A stretch of DNA of 64,000 nucleotides from Streptomyces cathayae. GTDB lineage: Bacteria; Actinomycetota; Actinomycetes; Streptomycetales; Streptomycetaceae. A program made the position numbers and the translations under genes. Location of the stretch: positions 2,604,001 through 2,668,000 of the forward strand of contig NZ_CP121682.1 in the NCBI RefSeq assembly GCF_029760955.1, written 5' to 3'. Shown in pieces: positions 1-7,778 of this stretch. Under the pieces are notes generated by a model. It was given only the letters and a program-made list of their open reading frames with translations, did no database searches and was not told where the DNA came from. Each line of letters begins with the position of its first letter. Position 1 is the stretch's first letter.

Positions 1-38
1 GCGGCCGCGTAGAAAGCGTCGAACTCGTCCTCGGTCAT
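1..38 (-). CDS. 5' end of a probable ECF (SigE-family) RNA polymerase sigma factor, cut by the window edge
   Basis: Reading the minus strand from position 38 gives an ATG and twelve codons, MTEDEFDAFYAA, before the window ends. An N-terminus of this kind (acidic, then DAFYAA) is typical of the region 2 start of Streptomyces SigE-family ECF sigma factors. A strong Shine-Dalgarno sequence (GGCGGAGGG, plus-strand 39-47) lies directly upstream, which supports a real start. Only the first codons are visible, so the family call is tentative. It is transcribed divergently from the urease operon, and the 320-nt gap between them holds the control regions of both. Confidence 0.5.
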   Translation of the reverse strand, partial: MTEDEFDAFYAA

Positions 39-256
39 GCCCTCCGCCGGTGTCCTTGAATGTCCCTTACAACCCGGCCGTACCTGTCATGTGCACAGAT
101 CCCGCAGATCACGCACATGGAAGCACAGCCCTGAGGGAAGACGCCGAACACGGGTCCGAGGATCCATCGTCCGCCGTTCGGCCGACCGCACGCCGTCCCC
201 GTCCGCTCTTCGCCGTCCACGGCGCCGCCGTACTCACCCCACCGAGATGCCGTCGG

Positions 257-272
257 GTCACCGCCATGTCAC
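257..272 (+). promoter_or_regulatory. Candidate GlnR-type box upstream of ureA
   Basis: The sequence GTCAC-CGCCAT-GTCAC resembles half of a Streptomyces GlnR site (gTnAC-n6-GaAAC). GlnR is known to control urease genes in streptomycetes, so the position about 90 bp before ureA makes sense. Only one box is convincing and the second half deviates at two positions. Confidence 0.3.
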
Positions 273-277
273 GATCG

Positions 278-293
278 AGGTGATTTATCACCT
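278..293 (+). promoter_or_regulatory. Perfect inverted repeat (candidate operator) upstream of ureA
   Basis: AGGTGA-TTTA-TCACCT is a perfect 6-bp inverted repeat with a 4-bp spacer, about 70 bp before the ureA start and unusually AT-rich for this genome. It is followed by TGATGATCAT, another short dyad. The placement suggests a repressor site at the ureABCFGD promoter. The binding protein is unknown. Confidence 0.4.
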
Positions 294-365
294 GATGATC
301 ATTCAAGGGTGCCGTTGCTCGTACCCAGTGCCCGGGGGTCCGGTGCGAGACGCCTGGAGGTAGTG

Positions 366-668
366 ATGCTGCTGAGTCTGCCGGAGCGGGAACGCCTGAT
401 GATCTACACGGCGGCCAAGCTCGCCCTGGAGCGCAGGGAACGCGGCCTGAGACTGAATCTCCCCGAGGCGACCGCGTTCATCGCCTCGTTCCTCCTCGAG
501 GGCGCCCGCGACGGCCGCACCAAGGCCGATCTGCAGAACGCCGGCCGGGGTCTGCTGCGCCGGGAGGACGTGATGGAGGGCGTACCGGAGATGCTCACCC
601 AGGTGCAGGTGGAGGCGACCTTTCCGGACGGCACGAAGCTGATCGCGGTGCAGGAGCCGATCCAGTGA
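366..668 (+). CDS. ureA: Urease subunit gamma
   Basis: This 100-residue protein has the full length and sequence character of UreA ([20 protein letters not shown] at the start, then the conserved ALI/F, EG.RDG, VM.GVPEM and [13 protein letters not shown] segments). It forms the small structural subunit of the (UreABC)3 trimer that hydrolyses urea to ammonia and carbamate. An in-frame GTG lies directly before the chosen ATG (363); a GGAGG site at 356-360 fits either. The end overlaps the ureB GTG start by 4 nt (GTGA), so translation is probably coupled. First gene of a six-gene urease operon. Confidence 0.95.
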   Translation: MLLSLPERERLMIYTAAKLALERRERGLRLNLPEATAFIASFLLEGARDGRTKADLQNAGRGLLRREDVMEGVPEMLTQVQVEATFPDGTKLIAVQEPIQ

Positions 669-1087
669 CCGGCCCTCGGCTCGGTCCCGGCTCGGGGGAG
701 GAACTCGTACCCGCGTCCGGGAGGAGCGGGCATACGGGGATGATTCATTTTGACGCCGACTCGGGCGAGTTGGAGGGGTCGCCGGGGCAGATCGTCTATG
801 CCGACGGACCCGTCACCATCAACGCGGGGCGGTCCGTGGTCACGGTGCGGGTGGACAACACCGCCGACCGGCCGGTCAGCGTCGGCTCGCACTACCACTT
901 CGCCGAGGCGAACCCGGCCCTGCGGTTCGACCGGGACCTGGCCTGGGGCAGACATCTGAACATCCTGGCGGGCGCGATGGTGCGGTTCGCCCCGGGCGCC
1001 ACCGTGGAGGTCGAACTCGTCCCGCTGGCCGGCCGACGCGTCGTCCTCGGCCTGCGCGGCCTGTGCGGAGGTGCTCTCGATGGCTGA
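665..1087 (+). CDS. ureB: Urease subunit beta
   Basis: The protein is 140 residues, longer than the usual 100-110, because of about 30 extra N-terminal residues before the conserved core ([13 protein letters not shown]..., [49 protein letters not shown]). The core matches UreB throughout. The GTG start at 665 overlaps the ureA stop; an ATG at 740 (MIHFDADSG) is a possible shorter start, though coupling to ureA favours the upstream one. It overlaps ureC by 8 nt. It is the second structural subunit of the nickel enzyme. Confidence 0.93.
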   Translation: MTGPRLGPGSGEELVPASGRSGHTGMIHFDADSGELEGSPGQIVYADGPVTINAGRSVVTVRVDNTADRPVSVGSHYHFAEANPALRFDRDLAWGRHLNILAGAMVRFAPGATVEVELVPLAGRRVVLGLRGLCGGALDG

Positions 1088-2789
1088 GATCGACAGACGG
1101 CAGTACGTGGCCTCGCTCGGGCCGACCACGGGCGACCGCATCCGGCTGGCGGACACCAATCTGTTCATCGAGGTCGAGGAGGACCGCTGCGTCGGGGGCG
1201 ACGAGGCGGTGTTCGGCGGCGGCAAGTCGGGCCGGGAGTCGCAGGGGCAGTCCCACGCCACCCGCGCCGAGGGAACACCGGACCTCGTGATCGGCGGCGT
1301 GGTGGTGCTGGACCACTGGGGCGTGGTCAAGGCCGACGTCGGCATCCGGGACGGCCGGATCGTCGCGCTCGGCAAGAGCGGCAACCCCGACATCATGGAC
1401 GGTGTCCACCCCGACCTGGTGATCGGGCCGTCCACCGAGATGGTCAACGGCAGCGGGCTGATCATGACGGCGGGGACGGTGGACACCCACGTCCACTATG
1501 TCACCCCGGAGATTTCCGTGGTCGCGCTGGAGATGGGCACCACCACCCTGGTCGGCGGCGGCACCGGCGCCACCGACGGCTCGAAGGCGGCCCTGGCGAC
1601 CCCCGGCGGCTGGTGGATGGAGCGCATGCTGGAGGCGTTCGACCCCTGGCCGGTCAACGTCCTGTTCCTGGGCCGCGGGACCACGGTGTCCGAGGAGGCG
1701 CTGTGGGAGCAGTTGCGCTCCGGGGTGGGCGGTTTCAAGGTCCACGAGGACTGGGGCGCCACCCCGGCCGTGATCGACACGGCGCTCCGGGTGGCGGACG
1801 CGGCCGGCGTCCAGGTCGCGATCCACAGCGACACCCTCAACGAGGCCGGCTTCGTGGAGGACCTGCTGCGCACCGTGAACGGCCGCAGCTTCCACGCCTT
1901 TCACACCGAGGGCGCCGGCGGCGGCCACGCCCCGGACATCATCCGGATCGCCGGTGAGCCCCATGTGCTGCCGTCCTCGACCACACCGACCCGCCCGTTC
2001 ACCGTCAACACCGCCGACGAACAGCTCGACATCTGCCTGATCGCCCACCATCTGAACCCGAACGTCCCCGCGGAACTGGCGTTCGCCGAGAGCAGGGTGC
2101 GGGCCTCCACGATGGCCGCCGAGGACATTCTGCAGGACATCGGGGCCATCTCGGCGATGACCTCCGACGCCCTGGCGATGGGCCGGCTCGGCGAGGTGGC
2201 ACGCCGTACCTGGCAGACCGCGCACGTGATGAAGGAGCTGCGCGGTCCGCTGCCCGGCGACAACCGGGCGGACAACCACCGTGCCCGCCGTTACATCGCC
2301 AAGTACACCATCGTCCCGGCGGTGATCCACGGGCTGGAACGCGAGGTCGGCTCCGTCGAACCGGGCAAACTCGCCGACCTGGTGCTGTGGGATCCGGCGC
2401 TGTTCGGGGTGCGCCCGGTGGCGGTGTACAAGGGAGGCATGCCGGCCATGGCGCTGGTCGGCGATCCGAACGCGGCGGTCCCCACGCCGCAGCCGGTGCT
2501 GCCGCGGCTGGGGTACAACGCGCACACCCGGGCCTCCGCGGCGACCAGCGTGGCGTTCGTCGCTCCGGCGGCCGTCGAGGACGGGCTGGCCGACCGGCTC
2601 CGCGTCGAGCGCCGGCTGGTCCCGGTGGAGAACATGCGCGGCCGGTCGAAGGCCGATCTGCCGGAGAACGACGCACTGCCGGACATCGAGGTCGACCCCG
2701 ACACGTTCGCCGTACGCATCGACGGCCAGGAGGTCACCCACGAACCCGTGTCCCATCTGCCCATGTCCCAGCGTTACTTCCTCTTCTGA
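1080..2789 (+). CDS. ureC: Urease subunit alpha (divergent, flap cysteine replaced by alanine)
   Basis: UreC, 569 residues, holds the dinickel active site. Visible ligands are the HVH pair in [10 protein letters not shown], the carbamylated lysine K220 ([11 protein letters not shown]), the histidine of [10 protein letters not shown], the histidine cluster [13 protein letters not shown], and the aspartate of [10 protein letters not shown]. At the mobile flap, canonical MVCHHL reads LIAHHL: Ala322 (GCC at 2043-2045) replaces the conserved flap cysteine, while the catalytic flap histidine (H323) stays. The strand around the first histidines is also unusual ([11 protein letters not shown] rather than WICPQQ). 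A GTG at 1071 gives a start 3 codons longer. The gene overlaps ureB and is followed 7 nt later by ureF. Confidence 0.93.
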   Translation: MAEIDRRQYVASLGPTTGDRIRLADTNLFIEVEEDRCVGGDEAVFGGGKSGRESQGQSHATRAEGTPDLVIGGVVVLDHWGVVKADVGIRDGRIVALGKSGNPDIMDGVHPDLVIGPSTEMVNGSGLIMTAGTVDTHVHYVTPEISVVALEMGTTTLVGGGTGATDGSKAALATPGGWWMERMLEAFDPWPVNVLFLGRGTTVSEEALWEQLRSGVGGFKVHEDWGATPAVIDTALRVADAAGVQVAIHSDTLNEAGFVEDLLRTVNGRSFHAFHTEGAGGGHAPDIIRIAGEPHVLPSSTTPTRPFTVNTADEQLDICLIAHHLNPNVPAELAFAESRVRASTMAAEDILQDIGAISAMTSDALAMGRLGEVARRTWQTAHVMKELRGPLPGDNRADNHRARRYIAKYTIVPAVIHGLEREVGSVEPGKLADLVLWDPALFGVRPVAVYKGGMPAMALVGDPNAAVPTPQPVLPRLGYNAHTRASAATSVAFVAPAAVEDGLADRLRVERRLVPVENMRGRSKADLPENDALPDIEVDPDTFAVRIDGQEVTHEPVSHLPMSQRYFLF

Positions 2790-2796
2790 CAGTCCG

Positions 2797-3525
2797 ATGA
2801 CACACCGGCAGACCCCTGACCCGGCCCCCGGACCGGCACCGACCGCCGGTCTGTCCGCCCTGCTGGTGCTCGCCGACGGCCGGTTCCCCGCCGGCGGTCA
2901 CGCCCACTCCGGCGGGCTGGAGGCCGCGGTCGCCGCCGGCCGGGTGCGCGACGCGGCCGACCTGGAGTCGTTCCTGCGGGGCCGCGTGGCCACCAGCGGC
3001 GCCACCGCCGCCGCGTTCGCCGCCGCCGCGTGCGGCCGGCCCGCCGACCCGTCCGGGGCGGCGCTGCGGGAGCTGGACGCCGAACTGGACGCCCGCACCC
3101 CCTCTCCCGCGCTGCGCGCCGCCTCGCGCAGACTGGGCCGCCAGCTCCTGCGCGCCGTCGGGGCGGTTCGCCCGCACCCGGAGCTGGACGTCCTCGCCGC
3201 CGCACTGCCCGAGGGCCCCCACCAGCCGGTCGGACTGGGGGTGGCCGCCCGGGTCCTCGGGCTCGGCCCGCACGCGGCGGCGACGGCGGCGCTGCACGAG
3301 GCGGCCTCGGGCCCCGCGACCGCGGCGGTGCGGCTGCTCGGGCTCGATCCGTTCGCCGCCCACGGCGTCCTCGTACGGCTCGGGCCACAGCTGGACGCAC
3401 TGGCCCGCGACGCCGCCGCGTCCGCCTCCGCCGCTGCGGCGCGACTGGCCGCACTGGGAGCCCCGATGCTCGACATCTCCGCCCAAACCCACGCTGCCTG
3501 GGAGGTGCGTCTCTTTGCTTCCTGA
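2797..3525 (+). CDS. ureF: Urease accessory protein UreF
   Basis: The 242-residue, Ala-rich helical protein begins its conserved part with [27 protein letters not shown], the UreF signature. UreF works with UreD and UreG as the activation complex that controls GTP hydrolysis during nickel insertion into apo-urease. The ATG start follows the ureC stop by 7 nt. Its 3' end overlaps ureG by 11 nt, so the two are translationally linked. The very low sequence complexity (Ala about one quarter) is normal for actinobacterial UreF. Confidence 0.88.
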   Translation: MTHRQTPDPAPGPAPTAGLSALLVLADGRFPAGGHAHSGGLEAAVAAGRVRDAADLESFLRGRVATSGATAAAFAAAACGRPADPSGAALRELDAELDARTPSPALRAASRRLGRQLLRAVGAVRPHPELDVLAAALPEGPHQPVGLGVAARVLGLGPHAAATAALHEAASGPATAAVRLLGLDPFAAHGVLVRLGPQLDALARDAAASASAAAARLAALGAPMLDISAQTHAAWEVRLFAS

Positions 3526-4276
3526 ACCCGCTGACCCGAGCCACCCGAACCCGACCCCCGTCCCCACCGCTTCCGATGCCACGCACCCGCGCCCCCATCC
3601 GCATCCGCATCCGCATCCGTCGGAGGATTCGTCCCCGGTTCCCTCCGGTGGGCCGGCTCGCGAAGCCGGGCGGCCGCTGCTGATCGGGTTCGGTGGTCCG
3701 GTGGGGTCCGGCAAGACCGCGCTGGTGGCCGCGCTGTGCCGCTCGCTCGCCGGGGAACTGCAGGTGGCGGTGGTGACCAACGACATCTACACCACCGAGG
3801 ACGCCGACTTCCTGCTCCGTAACGGCGTCCTGCCCGCCGAACGCGTCCGCGCGGTCGAGACGGGCTGCTGCCCGCACACCGCCATCCGCGACGACATCTC
3901 GGCCAACCTCGAAGCCGTCGAGGACCTCGAACGGAGTCTGCCCCCGCTGGACCTGGTCCTCATCGAGAGCGGCGGGGACAACCTCACCGCCACCTTCAGC
4001 CGAGGACTCGTCCATCACCAGATCTTCGTCATCGACGTCGCGGGCGGCGACAAGGTGCCCCGCAAGGGCGGTCCGGGTGTCACCTCCGCCGATCTGCTGG
4101 TCGTCAACAAGACGGATCTGGCCGGTCAGGTGGGCGCCGACCTGGCGGTGATGGCCCGCGACGCGAAGGAGCGGCGCGGCGACCGCCCCGTGTGCTTCCT
4201 GTCCCTGACCGAGGACCCCGCCGCCCGGGAGGTCACCGCGTGGGTGCGTACGCTGCTGGCTCCGGCCGGCGGCTGA
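3515..4276 (+). CDS. ureG: Urease accessory GTPase UreG with His-Pro-rich N-terminus
   Basis: UreG is the SIMIBI GTPase that delivers nickel. The core shows a P-loop (GGPVGSGKT), the CPH metal-binding motif in [20 protein letters not shown], and NKTDL for guanine recognition. A TTG start (3515) sits 6 nt after GGAGGTGC and overlaps ureF by 11 nt. The protein is 253 residues, longer than the usual 200-225, because of a roughly 50-residue N-terminal tail containing [10 protein letters not shown], encoded by four exact CATCCG hexamers (3596-3619). No ureE is present in the cluster, so this tail may supply the nickel-binding function (inference). Confidence 0.93.
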   Translation: MLPEPADPSHPNPTPVPTASDATHPRPHPHPHPHPSEDSSPVPSGGPAREAGRPLLIGFGGPVGSGKTALVAALCRSLAGELQVAVVTNDIYTTEDADFLLRNGVLPAERVRAVETGCCPHTAIRDDISANLEAVEDLERSLPPLDLVLIESGGDNLTATFSRGLVHHQIFVIDVAGGDKVPRKGGPGVTSADLLVVNKTDLAGQVGADLAVMARDAKERRGDRPVCFLSLTEDPAAREVTAWVRTLLAPAGG

Positions 4277-4285
4277 GGAGCGGCG

Positions 4286-5173
4286 GTGCATTCCGCACGG
4301 GCCCGGCTGGCGACCGAACGCGACCCGCGGCGCGGCGGAGGGCCGCCGCGCACCCGCGTCCGGCTTCTCCACTCGGACTGGCCGCTGATGCTGCGGCGCA
4401 CCCTGCTCGCGGAGCGCGCGGCGGTCATCGACTGGGCGGAACGCGAAGCCACCGCCACCGGCGTCCATCTCACGGCCGGCGGTGCGGGCCCCTGCGGCGG
4501 AGACCGGCTGGGGCTCGAGGTACGGGTCGGTGCCGGCAGCACGCTCGTCCTGGGCGAGGTCTCCGCCACCGTGCTGCTGCCCGGCCCGCACGGCGAGGAA
4601 TCACGTCTCCACATCGACATCCGGGTCGAGGCCGGCGGAACGCTGGTCTGGCTCCCCGAACCGGTGATCGCCGCGCACGGCTGCCGCCACCGCACCCGGA
4701 TCCACATCGCGCTGGCTCCTGGGGCGCGGCTGCTGCTGCGGGAGGAGGTGTTGTGCGGCCGGTACGGTGAACAGCCCGGCGCCTTCCGTCAGCGGCTGCG
4801 GGCCGTGGTCGGCGACCGACCGCTGTACGACCAGGAGCTCGCCGTCGGGCCGGACGCGCCCGGCTGGGCGGGCCCGGCCGTCACCGCCGGCCACCATGCC
4901 ATCGGGTCCGTCCTCGTCGTGGACCCCGCCATGGACCTCCCCACAAGTCCCCCCGCAGGCCTCCGCTCCGGCGGTGGCGGGGCCGGTGAGGGCACGGTCA
5001 TGCCGCTGGCCGGCCCCGGCCTCCTGGTCGGCTCGCTCGCCCCGGATTCGACGACACTGCGCCGACGGCTCGACGCCGCCCTGGACGACATCCTCACCGG
5101 CGTCCTCACCGGCCGACCGGCCGAAGGGCTGTCCCGTGGCCCCCGGCCGGTCTCCGCACCGGCTCGCGGCTGA
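4286..5173 (+). CDS. ureD: Urease accessory protein UreD/UreH
   Basis: The 295-residue protein has the UreD features LEVRVGAGSTLVLGEVSATVLLPG, GGTLVWLPEPVIAAHGCRHRTR and AL.PGARLLLREEVLCGRYGE. UreD binds apo-urease and is the docking platform for UreF and UreG. A GTG start at 4286 follows the ureG stop by 9 nt with a GAGGAG site between. It is the last gene of the operon ureA-B-C-F-G-D. The C-terminal 60 residues carry a Gly/Pro-rich insertion that is not conserved in the family as I know it. Confidence 0.88.
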   Translation: MHSARARLATERDPRRGGGPPRTRVRLLHSDWPLMLRRTLLAERAAVIDWAEREATATGVHLTAGGAGPCGGDRLGLEVRVGAGSTLVLGEVSATVLLPGPHGEESRLHIDIRVEAGGTLVWLPEPVIAAHGCRHRTRIHIALAPGARLLLREEVLCGRYGEQPGAFRQRLRAVVGDRPLYDQELAVGPDAPGWAGPAVTAGHHAIGSVLVVDPAMDLPTSPPAGLRSGGGGAGEGTVMPLAGPGLLVGSLAPDSTTLRRRLDAALDDILTGVLTGRPAEGLSRGPRPVSAPARG

Positions 5174-5395
5174 GGAATCCCGCGGCGGGCCGCCGACGGC
5201 GTCGAGGCGTACGCCAGGACGTCCGGCTCGAAGGGGCTGCGTCTGCCGACCGTGCCTGCGGGACCACGGCGATCTGCCGGCGTCCCTGCCGGACCCGGAG
5301 CGGGCCGGGGCGCCGCCCTGAGCGGGCCCGCGCCCGAGCAGGCCGTAGCGGTCCACGGCTGACCATCACGGCTGCCCATCGAACCGGACACGGCC

Positions 5396-5436
5396 GGGCC
5401 CGTCCGGTCCGGCTCTCCGGCCGGCCCGGACGGCCC
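5396..5436. terminator. GC-rich imperfect hairpin between convergent ureD and the NERD gene
   Basis: GGGCC(C)GTCCGG on the left can pair with the segment CCGGACGGCCC on the right with one bulge. It lies between the ends of two convergent genes and could terminate both. There is no T-run, as is common in Streptomyces. Confidence 0.4.
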
Positions 5437-5461
5437 CCTCGGCCGGTGCCGCTTGTCCCGT

Positions 5462-6265
5462 TCACAGTCGGGCCCACGTGTTCCGGTCCCGTGCCACTGC
5501 GTGCAGGGCCTCCACGTCGGCCGGTTTCAGCACTCCCCCCAGGCGACCCAGGCTCTCCACGTCGCCGTCCGTCAGGACGCGCACCTCGCGCGGCGGGGCC
5601 GCCACCGTCACATGGGACGCGCCGACCAGCACCAGCACCGGACGGACCTCCGCGGTCAGGGCGTACGAGACCCGGTCGGCGTCGGCGCGGAGACGGCGCA
5701 GCAGGGAACGTGGCTCGCGGCGGCCGAGGGCCACCTGTGGGTCGGAGACCGTCACCCGCTGCCTGTGGGCGTACAGGGCGTGGACGGCGTACAGCCCGCC
5801 GGGGCCGATGAGCAGGTGGTGGACGCGGTCGCCGCCGGGGAGCGGCACCGAGTGCAGGGTGCGTACGCCCAGGCCGTCCATGCGGTCCAGGGCTTCCCCC
5901 ACCGCCTGCTCCGCCGTGAGTGCCTGCCGCCGCGGGTCGGCGCGGAAGCGGCGGGCCGGGCCGGGGTCGCGGTCGAGGGCGATCAGCAGGGCCTCGCCCG
6001 GGCGGTTCGGCGCGAGATCGTCGTCGGGGTGCAGGGAGAGCCGGGCCAGTTCGACGGGGGTGGGGACGGGGGGCGGGCCGACCGAGACCGGGCCGGTGAG
6101 GAAGGGGCCGAGCGCTTCGAGCGCATCCGCCTCGTGCTCCTCGCCGAGCACGTTGACCCTGGCCGACTCGCGGTCGTACCAGGCGAGGTTCCTGCCGTCC
6201 GGGAGACAGACGTACAGCCGCTCCTGGCCGTGCCGCCAGGCCGGTATGACGCGCAGACCGTTCAT
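5462..6265 (-). CDS. NERD (nuclease-related) domain protein
   Basis: The 267-residue protein carries a C-terminal-half NERD-type domain: GEALDRMDGLGVRTLHSVPLPGGDRVHHLLIGPGGLYAVHALYAHRQRV, followed by a helical segment and a final VRVLTDGDVESLGRLGGVL strand-helix. NERD domains belong to the restriction-endonuclease-like superfamily. The usual D...(E/Q)xK residues appear replaced here (GPGGLYAVHA in place of GPgGVfvIdsK), so nuclease activity is doubtful. The N-terminal part (about 1-75) is a family-specific region with YVCLPDGRNLAWYDRESARVNV. It is divergent from the phosphatase gene at 6383. Confidence 0.7.
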   Translation of the reverse strand: MNGLRVIPAWRHGQERLYVCLPDGRNLAWYDRESARVNVLGEEHEADALEALGPFLTGPVSVGPPPVPTPVELARLSLHPDDDLAPNRPGEALLIALDRDPGPARRFRADPRRQALTAEQAVGEALDRMDGLGVRTLHSVPLPGGDRVHHLLIGPGGLYAVHALYAHRQRVTVSDPQVALGRREPRSLLRRLRADADRVSYALTAEVRPVLVLVGASHVTVAAPPREVRVLTDGDVESLGRLGGVLKPADVEALHAVARDRNTWARL

Positions 6266-6344
6266 GCACCATCACCCCGTCTTCCATGGGAACAGGCGGG
6301 TGCTCCCGGGGCAAGAACCCGGATACCTTTGAGAGGACCCGGAT

Positions 6345-6371
6345 GGTGATGTCGGTGATGTCGGTGACGTG
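6345..6371 (+). repeat. 9-bp tandem repeat (3 units) in the leader of the phosphatase gene
   Basis: GGTGATGTC occurs twice in tandem followed by the variant GGTGACGTG, which runs straight into the GGGGAGG ribosome-binding site of the TTG-started phosphatase gene. Confidence 0.7.
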
Positions 6372-6382
6372 GGGAGGCACCG

Positions 6383-6889
6383 TTGCACACCCGTAGGAAC
6401 CAGCCCGATGTACCGGCGCCGGACAGTCCGTGGAACGAGATCGCGCCCGGTCTGTGGATGGGCGGGCACGAGTTCAGGGGCCGGTCCGGGCAGCTGGAGC
6501 CCGCGGTGGTCCGACAGGAGTTCGATCTTGTGCAGACACTGCTGCGGCTGCCGGGGCACGGGCCCGGTCCCGGGGTCGAGCACCATGTGTGGCCCATCCC
6601 GGACGGGCCGCTCGACGGAACGCAGCTCCTGGGGGTCATGCGGCTCGCCGAGGCGGCGTGCGAGGCGCTGGACGACGACCGCAAGGTCCTGGTGCGCTGC
6701 CACCACGGGTACAACCGCTCCGGCCTGGTGGTCGCGCACGCGCTGATGCGCCGGGGCAGCTCCGCCGATGCGGCCATCCGGCTGATCCGGGCCCGCCGTT
6801 CGAGCTGGGCACTGCACAACGAGCTGTTCGCCGACTACCTGCGAGCGGGGCTGACGACGGCCCGGCTGCTGGAGGAACTCGCCGAGTGA
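6383..6889 (+). CDS. Protein-tyrosine/dual-specificity phosphatase family protein
   Basis: The 168-residue protein has the active-site loop VRCHHGYNRSG (C106-x5-R112), the CX5R signature of cysteine phosphatases. A candidate general acid (PIPDGP) lies upstream and a helix after the loop (LVVAHALMRRG) fits the DSP fold. The N-terminus IAPGLWMGGHEF resembles the start of dual-specificity phosphatases. A TTG start at 6383 is chosen because GGGGAGG lies 5 nt upstream. The substrate is unknown. No signal peptide is seen, so it should act in the cytoplasm. Confidence 0.75.
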   Translation: MHTRRNQPDVPAPDSPWNEIAPGLWMGGHEFRGRSGQLEPAVVRQEFDLVQTLLRLPGHGPGPGVEHHVWPIPDGPLDGTQLLGVMRLAEAACEALDDDRKVLVRCHHGYNRSGLVVAHALMRRGSSADAAIRLIRARRSSWALHNELFADYLRAGLTTARLLEELAE

Positions 6890-6994
6890 CAGCGCCGTCC
6901 CTGATGGCGCACCCAGGCAGGCGGGTGTGAAGGGCTGCTCCTAGTGTGGCGATCAGTCACCTTCGACTCTTTCGCCACCATATGGAGGTACTGC

Positions 6995-7735
6995 ATGTCC
7001 TCGCACTCCTCACGTTCGGCGCGCTCGTCCCGCTCTCCTCTCATCCGCCGGCTACCCATATCCCTGGCCGTCGGCGCCCTCGCCCTCGCGACCGCCGTCG
7101 TCCCCGCCGTCGCGAGCGACGGAGGGGGCGACGGCGACCAAGCGAGTTGGAGCCAGCAGGGCGGCAACGGCCACACCAACGGGAACGGCAACGGCAACGG
7201 GAACGGAGGCAACCAGCAAGGCGGCGGAAACGGGTACGGCAACCAGCAAGGCGGCGGAAACGGGAACGGCTACGGCAACAACCAGCAGGGCGGCAACAAC
7301 GGCAACGGCAACCAGCAAGGCGGCGGAAACAGCAACGGTGGCAACAACCAGCAAGGCGGTGGAAACCAGCAGGGCCACGGAAACGGAAATCAGCAGGGCG
7401 GTGGCAACGGCAACGGCCACGGCAACGGCAACAACCAGCAGGGTGGCGGCAACAACAACCACGACGGGGGCAACCAGGCCGGCGGCAACCACGGCGACCA
7501 GGGCAAGTTCAAGGGCGTCGTCACAGCACCCTCGCTGGCCCTGCGCAGCTCGCCGGACCGCGGTTCACGCATCATCCGTTACGCCCACAAGGGCGAGATC
7601 GTCTCGATCTACTGCAAGGTCGGCGGGGGCTCCGTGCAGGGCAATTCGCTCTGGTACCTCCTCACCGACGGCACCTGGGCCTGGGGCCCCGCCCGCCACA
7701 TCGACAACATCGGGCCCGCGCCACGCTGGTGCTGA
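6995..7735 (+). CDS. Secreted Gly/Asn/Gln-rich repeat protein with C-terminal SH3-like domain
   Basis: The ATG at 6995 lies 6 nt after GGAGG. Residues 1-45 form a signal peptide (Arg/Ser-rich n-region, then ISLAVGALALATAVVPAVA). Residues about 50-170 are almost entirely G, N and Q in imperfect repeats of NQQGGGNGNG. The last 75 residues form a bacterial SH3-like fold (VTAPSLALRSSPDRGSRIIRYAHKGEIVSIYCKVGG...WYLLTDGTWAWGPARHIDNIG) of the sort that binds peptidoglycan. The likely role is a wall-associated protein with a long flexible spacer. The low-complexity tract is also repetitive at DNA level (7180-7500). Function beyond that is unknown. Confidence 0.8.
   Translation: MSSHSSRSARSSRSPLIRRLPISLAVGALALATAVVPAVASDGGGDGDQASWSQQGGNGHTNGNGNGNGNGGNQQGGGNGYGNQQGGGNGNGYGNNQQGGNNGNGNQQGGGNSNGGNNQQGGGNQQGHGNGNQQGGGNGNGHGNGNNQQGGGNNNHDGGNQAGGNHGDQGKFKGVVTAPSLALRSSPDRGSRIIRYAHKGEIVSIYCKVGGGSVQGNSLWYLLTDGTWAWGPARHIDNIGPAPRWC
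7180..7500 (+). repeat. Degenerate coding repeats (GGCAACGGCAAC / AACCAGCAAGGCGGCGGAAAC)
   Basis: Within the secreted SH3 protein the DNA shows many near-identical copies of a segment encoding NQQGGGNGNG, some perfectly repeated over more than 15 nt (AACCAGCAAGGCGGCGGAAA recurs three times between 7212 and 7332). It is likely to vary in length between strains by recombination or slippage. Confidence 0.75.
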
Positions 7736-7778
7736 CGGGCACACCACGTAAGCCGTCTCATATGGGTAGGTTCCGCAC

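Noticed and set aside
404..2756. Long minus-strand reading frames opposite ureA-ureC
   Set aside because: They are antisense shadows caused by high G+C; the plus strand encodes well-conserved urease subunits.
5106..6380. Large minus-strand frame extending over ureD's end and the NERD gene in another frame
   Set aside because: Pro/Arg-rich shadow; the 267-residue NERD frame has the domain features.
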